64,000 nt of DNA from Ectothiorhodospira shaposhnikovii (GTDB lineage Bacteria; Pseudomonadota; Gammaproteobacteria; Ectothiorhodospirales; Ectothiorhodospiraceae), in the NCBI RefSeq assembly GCF_016584105.1, contig NZ_NRSM01000006.1, positions 62,001 to 126,000 of the forward strand, in the 5' to 3' direction. Below the pieces are notes generated by a model. The model did no database searches, was not told where the DNA came from, and worked only from the letters and a program-made list of their open reading frames with translations. This document shows, piece by piece, positions 48,225-58,400 of the stretch (position 1 is the stretch's first letter; each line of letters starts with the position of its first letter). Position numbers and translations under genes: made by a program.

Positions 48225-50387
48225 ATGACATCGGCAACCCTGCGACCCAACCTGCCCGGGACGGCACACGGCCTGCGCGCCCCCCGGCAAACCCTTCCCT
48301 TCCTGATCCTGTGCCTGCTGGCCCTGTGCTGGCAGAGCGCCGCCCAGGCCCGCACCCTTGACCAGATCATCTATAACACCCTCTCCGGCGACCAGCTACA
48401 GGTCATCATGCGCTTCTCCGAACCGCCGCCGGACCCCATGAGCTTCACCATCGACAATCCGGCCCGGATCGCCCTGGACTTCCCCGATACCCGCAATGCC
48501 CTGCCCCAGCGCAACCAGACCATCAACATGGGCCTCACCCAGTCCGTGAACACCGTGGAGGCATCGGGCCGCACCCGGGTGGTGTTCAATCTGGTGCGCA
48601 TGATGGGCTACGACACCCGCCTGGACGGCAATGACCTGGTGCTCACCCTGTCCCCCGGCATCCAGACCACCACCCCCGCCGCCGTCAGCGGCCTGCCCGG
48701 CACAACCCGGCAACCAGCGGCGCCGGCGCCCCGGGCACGAAGCATCTCCAATGTGGACTTCCGGCGCGGCCCGGAAGGCGAAGGCCGGTTGATCATCTCC
48801 CTCACCGACCCCCGCACCCCGGTGGACCTGAGGGAACAGGACGGTCGCATCGAACTCTCCTTCCACCGCGCCCATCTGCCGGACCCGCTTGAACGTCGGC
48901 TGGATGTCACCGATTTCGCCACCCCGGTGCAGACCATCGACGCCATCATGGAATCCGAACGGGTACGCATCAGCATCGGCACCACGGGACTGTACGATGT
49001 CCTGTCCTACCAGGCAGAGGACACCTACACCCTGGAGGTCAAACCCCTCACTCCGGAGGAGCGCCAGGCCCTGGAACGGGAACGCTTCACCTACACCGGC
49101 GAACGTCTTTCCCTCAATTTCCAGGACATCGAGGTCCGTTCCGTCCTGCAGTTGATCGCCGACTTCACCGACCTCAACGTGGTGGTCAGTGACACCGTCA
49201 CCGGCAACATCACCCTGCGCCTGCGCAACGTGCCCTGGGATCAGGCCCTGGACATCATCCTCAAGACCAAGGGTCTGGCCATGCGCCAGAATGGCAATGT
49301 CCTCTTCGTTGCCCCCTCGGAAGAAATCGCCGCCCGCGAACGCCTGGATCTGGAATCCCAGCGTCAGGCGGCCGAACTGGCCCCGGTACGGGCCGAATTC
49401 ATCCAGGTGAACTATGCCCGGGCGGCCGACGTGGCCGGCATCATCAGTGGCGATGACAACCGCTTTCTGTCGGAGCGGGGCAGCATCACCGTGGATTCCC
49501 GCACCAACACCCTGCTGGTACAGGACACCGCCGACAAGCTGCAGGAAATCCGCCGGCTGGTCACTACCCTGGACATTCCGGTCCAGCAGGTCCTGATCGA
49601 AACCCGCATCGTGGTGGCCACCGACGACTTTGCCCGCGACCTGGGCGTGCGCTTCGGCGTCACCGGCGTCCGCCAGCATGGCGACACCATCGTCGGCACC
49701 GGCGGCGGACTGGCCGCCGCCGACGGCATCATCCGCGACGCCGTCGACAACCTCAACAGCACCGGCTCGCCCTTCCCGGTGGGCATCCCCAGCCTGGACG
49801 ACCGTCTCAACGTCAACATGCCCGTCACCTCTCCCGCGGGCAGCATCGGCTTGTCCATCCTGCGCCCGGACGTGCTGCTGGACCTGGAGCTGACGGCCCT
49901 GCAGGTGGAAGGACGGGGTGAAATCGTCTCCACCCCGAGGGTGATCACCGCCAACGGCCAGACCGCCGTCATCAAGCAGGGGGAACGCATCCCCTACGAG
50001 GAAGCCACCTCCTCCGGCGCCACCGCCATTCAGTTCATTGACGCCGTGCTGTCCACCGAGGTGACACCCCAGATCACCCCCAACGGCAACATCATCCTCA
50101 ACATCAGGGTCAACAAGGACAATGCCGGCACCCGCGAGGTCAGGGGAACCCCGTCCATCGAGACCCGCGAGGTGAACACCCAGGTCTTCGTGCGCAACGG
50201 CGAAACGGTGGTCCTGGGCGGCATCTATGAGATCAGCAGTCTGGAACAGTTGCGCAAGACACCGCTGCTGGGCGACCTGCCGATCATCGGTCAGCTGTTC
50301 AGGCAGCGCAACATGAGCGAAACCAAGGCGGAACTGCTGGTCTTCGTGACGCCGAAGGTGGTGGAGGAATCCGTCTTGAATCGCTGA
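48225..50387 (+). CDS. pilQ: Type IV pilus secretin PilQ
   Basis: Outer-membrane channel for the pilus fibre, 720 aa. A signal peptide (to about QSAAQA) precedes two AMIN domains (about 45-150 and 170-275), which bind peptidoglycan in the family. Then an STN/N0 domain (FQDIEVRSVLQLIADFTDLNVVVSDTV), NolW-like N1 (VNYARAADVAGIISG) and the secretin core (VEGRGEIVSTPRVITANGQTAVIKQGERIPY...VTPQITPNGNIILNIRV) ending ELLVFVTPKVVEES. GAGGAAC gives the ribosome-binding site. Last gene of pilMNOPQ. Confidence 0.97.
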   Translation: MTSATLRPNLPGTAHGLRAPRQTLPFLILCLLALCWQSAAQARTLDQIIYNTLSGDQLQVIMRFSEPPPDPMSFTIDNPARIALDFPDTRNALPQRNQTINMGLTQSVNTVEASGRTRVVFNLVRMMGYDTRLDGNDLVLTLSPGIQTTTPAAVSGLPGTTRQPAAPAPRARSISNVDFRRGPEGEGRLIISLTDPRTPVDLREQDGRIELSFHRAHLPDPLERRLDVTDFATPVQTIDAIMESERVRISIGTTGLYDVLSYQAEDTYTLEVKPLTPEERQALERERFTYTGERLSLNFQDIEVRSVLQLIADFTDLNVVVSDTVTGNITLRLRNVPWDQALDIILKTKGLAMRQNGNVLFVAPSEEIAARERLDLESQRQAAELAPVRAEFIQVNYARAADVAGIISGDDNRFLSERGSITVDSRTNTLLVQDTADKLQEIRRLVTTLDIPVQQVLIETRIVVATDDFARDLGVRFGVTGVRQHGDTIVGTGGGLAAADGIIRDAVDNLNSTGSPFPVGIPSLDDRLNVNMPVTSPAGSIGLSILRPDVLLDLELTALQVEGRGEIVSTPRVITANGQTAVIKQGERIPYEEATSSGATAIQFIDAVLSTEVTPQITPNGNIILNIRVNKDNAGTREVRGTPSIETREVNTQVFVRNGETVVLGGIYEISSLEQLRKTPLLGDLPIIGQLFRQRNMSETKAELLVFVTPKVVEESVLNR

Positions 50388-50500
50388 AAGATCGCGGGCT
50401 GGACCGCACCATCAGGCGACGGGCCGCCCGTTCACGGGCACCCGTCAGTCTCAATATTGTCGTTTCAAGGGGGGAAGTCCTCCTTGGGCAAGGGTAGAAC

Positions 50501-52519
50501 ATGATCAACAGAGTGTCAGGTATCCCAGGTGTGAAATATGGCGCCATCCTGGCGGCGGCATTGATGCTGTCCGCCTGCGGTGGGGGCGGCGGCGGCGGCG
50601 GATTCTCCGGCGATGGCCCCGGCGATGGGACCCAGTCCCCGGCCAGCATCCAGATCTTCGCCGACAAGGTTCAGGTGAACGCGGACGGTTCGGATTCCGC
50701 CGAAATCACCGTTCAGGTGAAAAACGCCGGCAACCTCCTGCTCGGCGGCGTGCCGGTGACCATGACCGTGGACCCGGACGGATCACGCCCCGGCAACCAG
50801 GGCTATAACCTGGTCGTCAGGGGCGCCGTCACCGCGGAAACCGGCACTGTCACCGCCAGCCTGGGCAGCAGTCAGAGCCTGCTCGCCGGCAACGCCGTGG
50901 TCACCGCCCGGATACCGGACACCAACCTGAGCACATCCATCGGCTTCGTCTTCGTCGGCCCCAGCCTCACCACCAATCCCGGCCAGCTGCAGATGGTTCA
51001 GGGTGAGCGGGAACTGATCACCGTCAGGGCCACTGCCGGTGCCGGCAACCCGGGCAGCAACCAGACCGTCTGCATTGACGCCCCGTCCTTCACCCGGGTG
51101 GTTCAGGAGGCTGGCATCATCAGCCGGCCGGACTGCCCCACCGCCATCACCACCGGCTCCAACGGTGAAGCCAGCTTCCGCCTGGACGCCCAGGCACTGG
51201 GCAACGGCGTGGTCAGGCTGACCGGCCTGGGCCTGACCTCGGACATCCCTGTCACCGTGGTCCCGGCAGGCGTGAGTTTCACCACCCCGTCGCCTGATGA
51301 TGCCATTGAAATCTCCACCCCCGTGAACATCGCGGTACAGACGCCCGGCTATGCTGGCAATGTGCGGATCATTACCTCCTCCGGCATCCTCAATGGCGGT
51401 ACCCGCATCGCCGTGGTGCCCGCCACCGGCGGCGTGGCCACCGCCACCCTCACCGGCTTCAGCACCGGCCGGGTCACCCTCTCGGCGGAAAAAATGGATG
51501 CATCGGGAGAGCGGGCCATCACCTCCTTCTTCGCCTTCAACGACAGCAACCTCGACCCCGACCTGACCAACGTCTCCATCCAGGCCAGCCCGGCCACCCT
51601 GGCCGTCGGTTCCGGCAGCAGCTCGACCATCACCCTGACGGCCACCCGCTCCCAGCCCGGCCAGTCCAATAATATCCCGGTGCCCCCCGGTGAGCTGATC
51701 ACCTTCGAGTTCATTGGCGACAGCCTGGGTTCCAGTCTCAGCAGTCCCTTTGCCAATACCAACAACGATGGCATTGCCTCGGTTCGCCTGCAGGCCGGCA
51801 ACATCCCCTCGTCCGCCCAGGGTGTCCGCGTACGCGCCTGCGTCGTTTCCATCAACAAGTGCGACGAGACCTCCGTCACCCTGACCAACCGGCCTGGCTC
51901 CCTCGCCATCGGCCTGTCCAACACCATTGACAGCACCAATAACGACACCGCCTACATATTGCCCATCTCCATCATCGCCACCGATGTCAACGGCGGCGCC
52001 CTGGGAGGCGTGGACATCTCCCTGCGGGCCTGGCCCACCCGGTTCCGTACCGGATTCAGGGACACCGAGGGCGACCTGACCGTGGGGGTCGACACCCACG
52101 TCAATGAAGATACCAACAGGAATGTCACCCGGGACCTGGGTGATGGCTGGACCTCCGGACTGGTGGCCGGTCTTGCCTTCGGCCTGAGTGACACCCGCCG
52201 GAAATGTGAACCGGCCGGGGCTTCCGAACCCGCCGCCGGGACGGTCATCGACGCAACCGCCGCTTTCGAGCAGGGCTGCAGGTTGCTGCCGGAATCCTCG
52301 GCCGCCGGTTCCCTGCCCGGCGTGGTGACCACTGACGAAAATGGCCTGGCCACCTTCAACCTCACCTATCCCAAGGACCGGGCCCAGGTGATCGAGGTGG
52401 AAATCCTCGCCACCACCCAGGTGGATGGCACGGAGGTGCTGAGCTCCCGCATCTTCTTCCTGCCGCGGGAGGAAAGTGACGACAACCTGCCTCACTCCCC
52501 CTACAACATCTATTTCTGA
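50501..52519 (+). CDS. Large lipoprotein with bacterial Ig-like (Big_1-type) repeats
   Basis: 672-aa predicted lipoprotein: lipobox LSAC at Cys26 is followed by eight glycines, then an extended surface region. About five to six beta-rich modules can be seen. They start with segments such as SIQIFADKVQVNADGSDSAEITVQVKN-type, VSIQASPATLAVGSGSSSTITLTATRS-type and SLAIGLSNTIDSTNNDTAYILPISIIATD-type sequence, each like the invasin/intimin Big_1 fold. The closing module repeats GVVTTDENGLATFNLTYP. Located 113 bp after pilQ and before the minor pilin operon; it has its own terminator. Likely a cell-surface or pilus-associated protein; exact function unknown. Confidence 0.8.
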   Translation: MINRVSGIPGVKYGAILAAALMLSACGGGGGGGGFSGDGPGDGTQSPASIQIFADKVQVNADGSDSAEITVQVKNAGNLLLGGVPVTMTVDPDGSRPGNQGYNLVVRGAVTAETGTVTASLGSSQSLLAGNAVVTARIPDTNLSTSIGFVFVGPSLTTNPGQLQMVQGERELITVRATAGAGNPGSNQTVCIDAPSFTRVVQEAGIISRPDCPTAITTGSNGEASFRLDAQALGNGVVRLTGLGLTSDIPVTVVPAGVSFTTPSPDDAIEISTPVNIAVQTPGYAGNVRIITSSGILNGGTRIAVVPATGGVATATLTGFSTGRVTLSAEKMDASGERAITSFFAFNDSNLDPDLTNVSIQASPATLAVGSGSSSTITLTATRSQPGQSNNIPVPPGELITFEFIGDSLGSSLSSPFANTNNDGIASVRLQAGNIPSSAQGVRVRACVVSINKCDETSVTLTNRPGSLAIGLSNTIDSTNNDTAYILPISIIATDVNGGALGGVDISLRAWPTRFRTGFRDTEGDLTVGVDTHVNEDTNRNVTRDLGDGWTSGLVAGLAFGLSDTRRKCEPAGASEPAAGTVIDATAAFEQGCRLLPESSAAGSLPGVVTTDENGLATFNLTYPKDRAQVIEVEILATTQVDGTEVLSSRIFFLPREESDDNLPHSPYNIYF

Positions 52520-52541
52520 ACCCGCTGATCAGCAGCGGCAG

Positions 52542-52580
52542 ATGGCCCGGTCAGTCCCACTGACCGGGCCATTCCTTTTT
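52542..52580 (+). terminator. Strong Rho-independent terminator after the Ig-like lipoprotein gene
   Basis: Perfect 14-bp stem ATGGCCCGGTCAGT/ACTGACCGGGCCAT with a CCC loop and the T-tract TCCTTTTT, 22 bp after the stop codon. It ends the pilMNOPQ-lipoprotein transcription unit before the fimT promoter region. Confidence 0.95.
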
Positions 52581-52748
52581 CAGCCCCTCTCGCCGACGGG
52601 ACCGGAAACCACCAATCATACCCCCACCAAGTCTGTCGGTTCTTTTTACACTTCAAGCACTTGCACGAATTCGCCGATCATTCCACCAAACCTCCCGTTC
52701 ATCCATTGACACAGGACACCCCCCGTGTCCAGGACTAGACTAGGAGGC

Positions 52749-53228
52749 ATGAAAAGCTCCGGTTTCTCTCTCGTTGAACTTGTGGTGACCCTGGCGGTGG
52801 CGGCCATTCTGGCCACCATAGCCGTTCCGGGGTTTACAAACCTGATACAGACAAACCGGGTGGTCACCCAGACCAATGACCTGGTTGCCGCCCTCAATCT
52901 GGCCCGCAGCGAGGCCATCAAGCGGGGCGTTCAGGTGAACGTCTCCCCTGTCGACAGCGACTTCGCCCAGGGCTGGTGCGTCCATTTGGACAACGACTGC
53001 ACAGATGACGACGGGATCATCCGGGAATTCCCCGGCATGAGGCACATGACCGTCACCCCCACCCTCGCCATCCTCAGCTTCGATGGCCGTGGCGCAAAGA
53101 CTACCCCTAACAATATTGTGACCCTGACCATCAAGCCCTACGGCTGCGCTTCGGGGACCAAGGATCGCATGCGCACTCTGGAAATCCAGAACACCGGTCG
53201 CGTCCAGATCACAACAGGGGACTGCTGA
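52749..53228 (+). CDS. fimT: Minor pseudopilin FimT/GspH-like
   Basis: 159-aa minor pilin with prepilin leader MKSSG and hydrophobic helix starting FSLVELVVTLAVAAILATI (Glu5 present). Pre-pilin peptidase would cut before Phe. It has the GspH/FimT fold region and ends with a disulfide-like pair of cysteines (YGCASG... and TTGDC). The AGGAGG at 52742-52747 lies just one base before ATG 52749, which is too close, so GTG 52725 (adding 8 residues) remains possible. First gene of the minor pilin operon. Confidence 0.85.
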   Translation: MKSSGFSLVELVVTLAVAAILATIAVPGFTNLIQTNRVVTQTNDLVAALNLARSEAIKRGVQVNVSPVDSDFAQGWCVHLDNDCTDDDGIIREFPGMRHMTVTPTLAILSFDGRGAKTTPNNIVTLTIKPYGCASGTKDRMRTLEIQNTGRVQITTGDC

Positions 53229-53230
53229 CA

Positions 53231-53719
53231 GTGACACATCCCGACTCCCACCCTCCCAGCGCCTCGCCGGTTGACCGCCGTCAGGGCGGATTCACCCTCA
53301 TTGAGGTGCTGGTCGCGGTCCTCGTGCTGGCCATCGGTCTGCTGGGGCTTGCGGGGCTTCAGGCCACCTCCGTGCGTTTCAACCACGAGGCCCACCTGAG
53401 AACCCAGGCCACCTTCCTTGCCTACGACATCACGGACAGGATGCGGGCCAATCTGGTGGCAACGGAAGCAGGCGCCTACACGGAAGCAGACTTCAATCCG
53501 CAGAACTGCAACCCGGCTTTCGTCTCCAACGCCGGCACCCTGGCCGATCGGGACATGGAGGAATGGCGCAACCAGCTTGCCTGTCTCCTTCCCCAAGGGG
53601 CAGGCACCATCCAGGTTGCGGGGGATCTCGTGACCATCACCGTACGCTGGACCGAAAGACAGCACGAAGACGCGGAACCGGTTTCACGGGATTTCGCCAT
53701 GGCCACGAGGCTGTTCTGA
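53231..53719 (+). CDS. pilV: Type IV pilus minor pilin PilV
   Basis: 162-aa minor pilin. A leader of about 20 residues (MTHPDSHPPSASPVDRRQGG) is longer than usual; the helix begins FTLIEVLVAVLVLAIGLLGLAGLQ, the PilV type with the GLLGLAGLQ continuation. GTG start at 53231, two bases after the fimT stop. PilV, PilW, PilX and FimU/FimT form the priming complex that carries PilY1. Confidence 0.93.
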   Translation: MTHPDSHPPSASPVDRRQGGFTLIEVLVAVLVLAIGLLGLAGLQATSVRFNHEAHLRTQATFLAYDITDRMRANLVATEAGAYTEADFNPQNCNPAFVSNAGTLADRDMEEWRNQLACLLPQGAGTIQVAGDLVTITVRWTERQHEDAEPVSRDFAMATRLF

Positions 53720-53722
53720 ACC

Positions 53723-54817
53723 ATGAATTCCATCACCCACAGATCCGCTCCACCCGCAGGCCAGCAACGCGGCCTGTCCCTGGTGGAACTCATGGTAGCC
53801 CTGCTGATTGCCCTGATCCTGACCGGTGGGGTCATCCAGATCTTTGTCAGCTCCAGCCAGACCTACCGGCAGCAGGAAGCCCTGTCCCGGGTCCAGGAAA
53901 ATACCCGGTTCATCATCGACACCCTGCAACGGGAACTGCGGGAGGCGGGAAATTATGGCTGCGTATCCAGCCTGCGCATGGAAGATGCGCCGCTCACCAA
54001 TCCCCGTCTGCGTTCGGGCCTGCTGCGCGTCACCCTGAACAACCCCGCCGCCTGGCAATGGAATTTCGCCAGGCCCGTGGAAGGGTACAGGGGTACGGGC
54101 GGCGGCTTCTCTCCCGCCCTGCCCATGGCCCTGCCCGGCGTACGGGACGACAGCGACGTACTGACCGTCCGTGGCATGACCGGTGCTCCCCTGGCCGTAG
54201 ATGATCACCCCACCAACGCCACCCTGCCCCCCGGCGCCACGCCACTGCAAATCGCCCCGGGCAATGACATCGCCCAAGGGGACATCCTGCTCGCCAACAA
54301 CTGCACGGTGGCGGCCGTCTTCCAGGTGACCAATGCCGATCCGGGCACCACGGGACAGCTGGTTCACGATACCGGCGCCGGCCCCCTGCCCGGCAATTAC
54401 ACCCAGGCCCTCGGCGCCAACTTCGGCCAGGGCAGCGATGTGATGCGCGTGTCCAGTCGTTCCTACTACATCGCCAATGGCGCCAACGGCCGACCGGCCC
54501 TGTTCCGCATCCTCGACGCCCAGGCGGCCGGAGAGGAGCTGGTGGAAGGCGTGGAACGGATGCGGATCGCCTTCGGCGTGGATGACACCGGAAATCTCGC
54601 CGCCGATCGGTTCCTGAACCCCCAGCAGGTGGACAACCAGGGCCTGTGGGAGTCGGTGGTCGCCGTCAGGGTGACTCTCCTCATGGCCAGCACCCAGCAG
54701 GGCGTGATCGATCAGCCCCAGCAGATCAATTTTGATGGCGAAGTCTTCACCCCAGACGATCGACGACTACGACTGGTGGTGAGCACCACCATCGGACTTC
54801 GCAACAGACTCCCGTGA
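53723..54817 (+). CDS. pilW: Type IV pilus minor pilin PilW
   Basis: 364-aa minor pilin with leader MNSITHRSAPPAGQQRG and helix LSLVELMVALLIALILTGGVIQIF; Leu rather than Phe follows the cleavage site. The globular part has the PilW pattern (RFIIDTLQRELREAGNYGC, FRILDAQAAGEELVEGVERMRIAFGVD). Starts three bases after the pilV stop. Confidence 0.92.
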   Translation: MNSITHRSAPPAGQQRGLSLVELMVALLIALILTGGVIQIFVSSSQTYRQQEALSRVQENTRFIIDTLQRELREAGNYGCVSSLRMEDAPLTNPRLRSGLLRVTLNNPAAWQWNFARPVEGYRGTGGGFSPALPMALPGVRDDSDVLTVRGMTGAPLAVDDHPTNATLPPGATPLQIAPGNDIAQGDILLANNCTVAAVFQVTNADPGTTGQLVHDTGAGPLPGNYTQALGANFGQGSDVMRVSSRSYYIANGANGRPALFRILDAQAAGEELVEGVERMRIAFGVDDTGNLAADRFLNPQQVDNQGLWESVVAVRVTLLMASTQQGVIDQPQQINFDGEVFTPDDRRLRLVVSTTIGLRNRLP

Positions 54818-55332
54818 GGCCTGCCATGCACACCCCACTGCTCCGCCATTCAGGTCAGACCGGATCGGCACTGGTCATCGCCCTGGTCTTCCTGCTGCTG
54901 CTCACCCTCATCGGCGTCACCGCCATGCAGGGCACCACCCTGCAGGAGCGCATGGCCGGCAATGCCAGGGACCGGAATCTGTCCTTTCAGGGCGCGGAGG
55001 CGGCTCTGAGGGAATGTGAGGCATGGATAGACCTTCAGACAGTGGATATCGTCACCCCCGCCCTGGCCGACCCCGCGGCCTGGGATGGGTCAGGCCAGAC
55101 CTGCACCTACAGCATCAACCAGGCCCCACATCCCACCCTGCTGGCGGCGGACCCCGTGGCTCATGTGGCCGAACCGCGCCTGGTAAGGGTGAATCCCGTG
55201 GACCCGGCTGGCTCGGGTGCCAGCGGCATCAGTGTACGGAGCCTGTACCCCGTGACCAGTCGTTCCACTGGCGGCGTCGACACCACGGTGGTCGTCCTGC
55301 AGTCCATCTGCGAAAGGCCCTGCCGGCCATGA
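54814..55332 (+). CDS. pilX: Type IV pilus minor pilin PilX
   Basis: 172-aa PilX-type protein. Non-canonical leader: the helix reads SGSALVIALVFLLLLTLIGVTAMQGTTLQERMAGNARDRNLSFQGAEAALR, with the GAL(V)IALV type cleavage after Gly and without Glu5. This is normal for PilX. GTG 54814 overlaps the pilW stop by four bases (GTGA); ATG 54826 is an alternative start. Confidence 0.88.
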   Translation: MRPAMHTPLLRHSGQTGSALVIALVFLLLLTLIGVTAMQGTTLQERMAGNARDRNLSFQGAEAALRECEAWIDLQTVDIVTPALADPAAWDGSGQTCTYSINQAPHPTLLAADPVAHVAEPRLVRVNPVDPAGSGASGISVRSLYPVTSRSTGGVDTTVVVLQSICERPCRP

Positions 55333-55427
55333 CCTTCCACCACCCCTTGCGTCAGCGGCATCAGCCCATGCCGCCGGCAGCCCGAAACACATCTGATCGC
55401 AGCGAGCGTTACCGCAAGGATTGAATC

Positions 55428-58400
55428 ATGACCAAACACACCCGGCCCGTGCCACTGCCATCACGCGCCACCGCGTTCACACTGGCCTGCCTGCTTGCCA
55501 TTTTCGCGGGCACCCCGGCCGCGGCCAACATCAACATCGCCAACGCACCACTCTTTCTCACCACCAGCGTGGACCCCAACGTGGTCTTCGTCATCGACGA
55601 CTCCGGCTCCATGCAGTGGGAAACCATGCCCGACGACATCACCAAGAAGTTCAGCACGACGCTGGCCCGTTATGTCATGTGGACCTTCCCCCGCGAGCAC
55701 AGCAACATCCACGGCGGAACGGCCCAATACACCAACGAGCGCACGGTCAGCTTCAACCACCTCAACACCACCGCCTTTTTCCGCTCCGCCCACAACAACA
55801 CGGTCTATTACAACCCGGCCTTCACCTACCTGCCCTGGTCCAATCCGGACGGCACCCTGATGGCAAATGCCGATCCGGAGGCCGCCCCCAACCGTCCGCT
55901 TTTTCCCGAGTTCGGCACGCGCAATCTCACGATCGACAACACACAACGGGCGCCGTGGATCAACGACACCAACGGAAATAGCAATTCCATAAGCAGCACC
56001 TGGCAGACCTTTTACCCCGCCCTTTACTACCATTACGTCGGCGGGTCGGTTGACAACAGAAACAGCTACGAGCGGGTGGAAATCCGCTCCACCACGGGCG
56101 CCTATGTGGGCCACGGCAGGGAAAACCGGGACGACTGCCAAGACAAGGCAAGCGCCACCTGCACCTATGACGAAGAAATCCAGAACTTCGCCAACTGGTA
56201 CAGCTACCACCGCAACCGGATCTTTGCTTCCCGGGCAGGTATCGGCGCGGCCTTCGCCGTTCAGCCCGAGAACCTCCGCGTGGGCTATGGCGCCATCAAC
56301 AAGGGCTCCAGCACCATCGATGGCCAGAGCACCAGCACGGTGGTCAGAGGCGTTCGCCCCTTTGCCGGAGCCGACCGCGAAAGCTTCTTCACCCAGCTCT
56401 ATGAGCGCCCGGTGCCCGCTGCGGGCACGCCCCTGCGCAATGCCCTCAAGGGTGTGGGGGAGTACTACAAGCGCACGGACAGCCGTGGCCCCTGGAGCAC
56501 CACCCCGGGATTCAACGGCGGCACCGACCTGAGCTGCCGCCAGAGTTTTACCATCCTCATGTCCGACGGCTACTGGAATGGTTCCAACCCCAATGTGGGC
56601 AATCAGGATGGCTCCGGTAATACATCCTGGACCGGACCCGATGGACAGTCTGGAGGGTATACGGTTGCTGCGCCCTTCAAGGATGGCCACGACAATACCC
56701 TGGCGGACGTGGCCATGGCTTACTGGAAACAGGACCTGCGCCCCGACCTGGAAAACCGGGTGCCCCATAGCGAGCGCTACCCCGCTTTCTGGCAGCACAT
56801 GGTGACCTACACAGTGGGACTGGGCGTCCATGGCAATATTGATCCCGAGGATGCCTTTGCCGCCATTTCAGATCCATCGATCACCATTGACTGGCCCAGT
56901 CCCCATCCGTCGGACGCCGATCCGGAAAAGATCGACGACATGCTCCACGCCGCAGTCAACTCCGGTGGCGATTTCTTCAGTGCAGACGACCCGGGAACCT
57001 TCGCGAGAGAACTGACCCGGGTGCTTGGGGAGGTACTCGGTCGCGTTGAAAGCTCATCCACCTCCGCCGCGGCCAGTTCCGCCGTGCTTCAGGAAGACAC
57101 CCGGCTCTACAGAACCGGCTTCCGTTCCGGTGACTGGTCCGGCAGCTTCGAGGCCCTGGAACTGAACAGCGATGGTTCGCCCTCCAGCAAGATCTGGGAC
57201 GCGGAAACGGAACTTCGTGCCATGGTCGGCAGCCGGAAGATCATCACCACCAACGGTACCGGCACCGGCATCCCATTCACCTTCGATGCCCTGTCCTCGG
57301 ACCAGAAGGCGGCCCTGAACACGGGCCTGGACGGCACCCAGGACAACCTGGGCTCGGCCCGGGTGGCCTGGCTTCAAGGCCACGAGAACGCCCATCCGTC
57401 CTTCCGCAGCCGCTCCGAATCCCACCCGGCCCGGCTGATGGGAGACATCATCAACTCCAATCCCCAGTTCGTCGGCAGGACCTACGACGGCTTCAGTCGC
57501 CTTCTGGGGGCCCCCGGCAATCGCGACCGGGTCAGGACCATCTACGTGGGCGCCAATAACGGCATGCTCCATGCCTTCAACGCCGACGATGGCAAGGAAC
57601 TCTTTGCCTTCATCCCCGGACAGCTACTCACCGCGGCCGCGGGCAGTCCGAGCCCGGTCAACCATCTCATGGATGAGGACTACACCCATCGCTACTACAT
57701 GGAGGGCACCCCCTTGATCGACGAGGCCCAGATCGGCGCGGGCAACGCCTGGAGGACCGTGCTGGTCAGTTCCATGGGGGCTGGCGGGCGCACCGTGTTC
57801 GCCCTGGATGTCACCGATCCCACCGCCTTCAACACCGGCCATGTGCTGTGGGAATTCACCGACCCCGACCTGGGGTACAACGTCGGCCAGCCCACCATCG
57901 CCCGCCTGAGCAATGGCACCTGGGCCGCCATCTTCGGCAACGGCTACAACAGCAACTCCCACAAGGCCTTTCTCTTCGTCGTCGATCTCAAGGATGGCTC
58001 CCTGATCCGCAAGATCGATACCGGCGTGGGTTCAGGGGGAAGCCCCAATGGTCTGTCCCTTCCCCGGTGGACCGACTGGCCATCCCAGAGCCTGGCCGCG
58101 GAAAAGGCCTATGCCGGAGACCTGCTGGGCAACATGTGGCGATTCGATCTGAGCAGCACGGACCCGGGTCAATGGAGCGCGGGCAAGCTGTTCACGGCCA
58201 CCGATGCCGGTGGCAATCCACAACCGATCACTTCCGCCCCCGCTCTGGCCCTGGCACGGGATTCGGATGACATCCTGGTCGTCTTCGGCACCGGCAGCTA
58301 TTTCCGCGTCCAGGATGGCGGTGCGGCGGGCAACCAGGTGCAATCCTTCTACGGCATCATCGACAACAATACCCCGGTCAGCGGTCGCGGCCAGCTGCTC

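Noticed and set aside
52700-52748. TTGACA at 52706-52711 as a sigma-70 promoter of fimT
   Set aside because: No -10 hexamer is found at 16-18 bp spacing; the TAGACT further on is 24 bp away. A short inverted repeat GGACAC/GTGTCC lies there, but its role is unclear.
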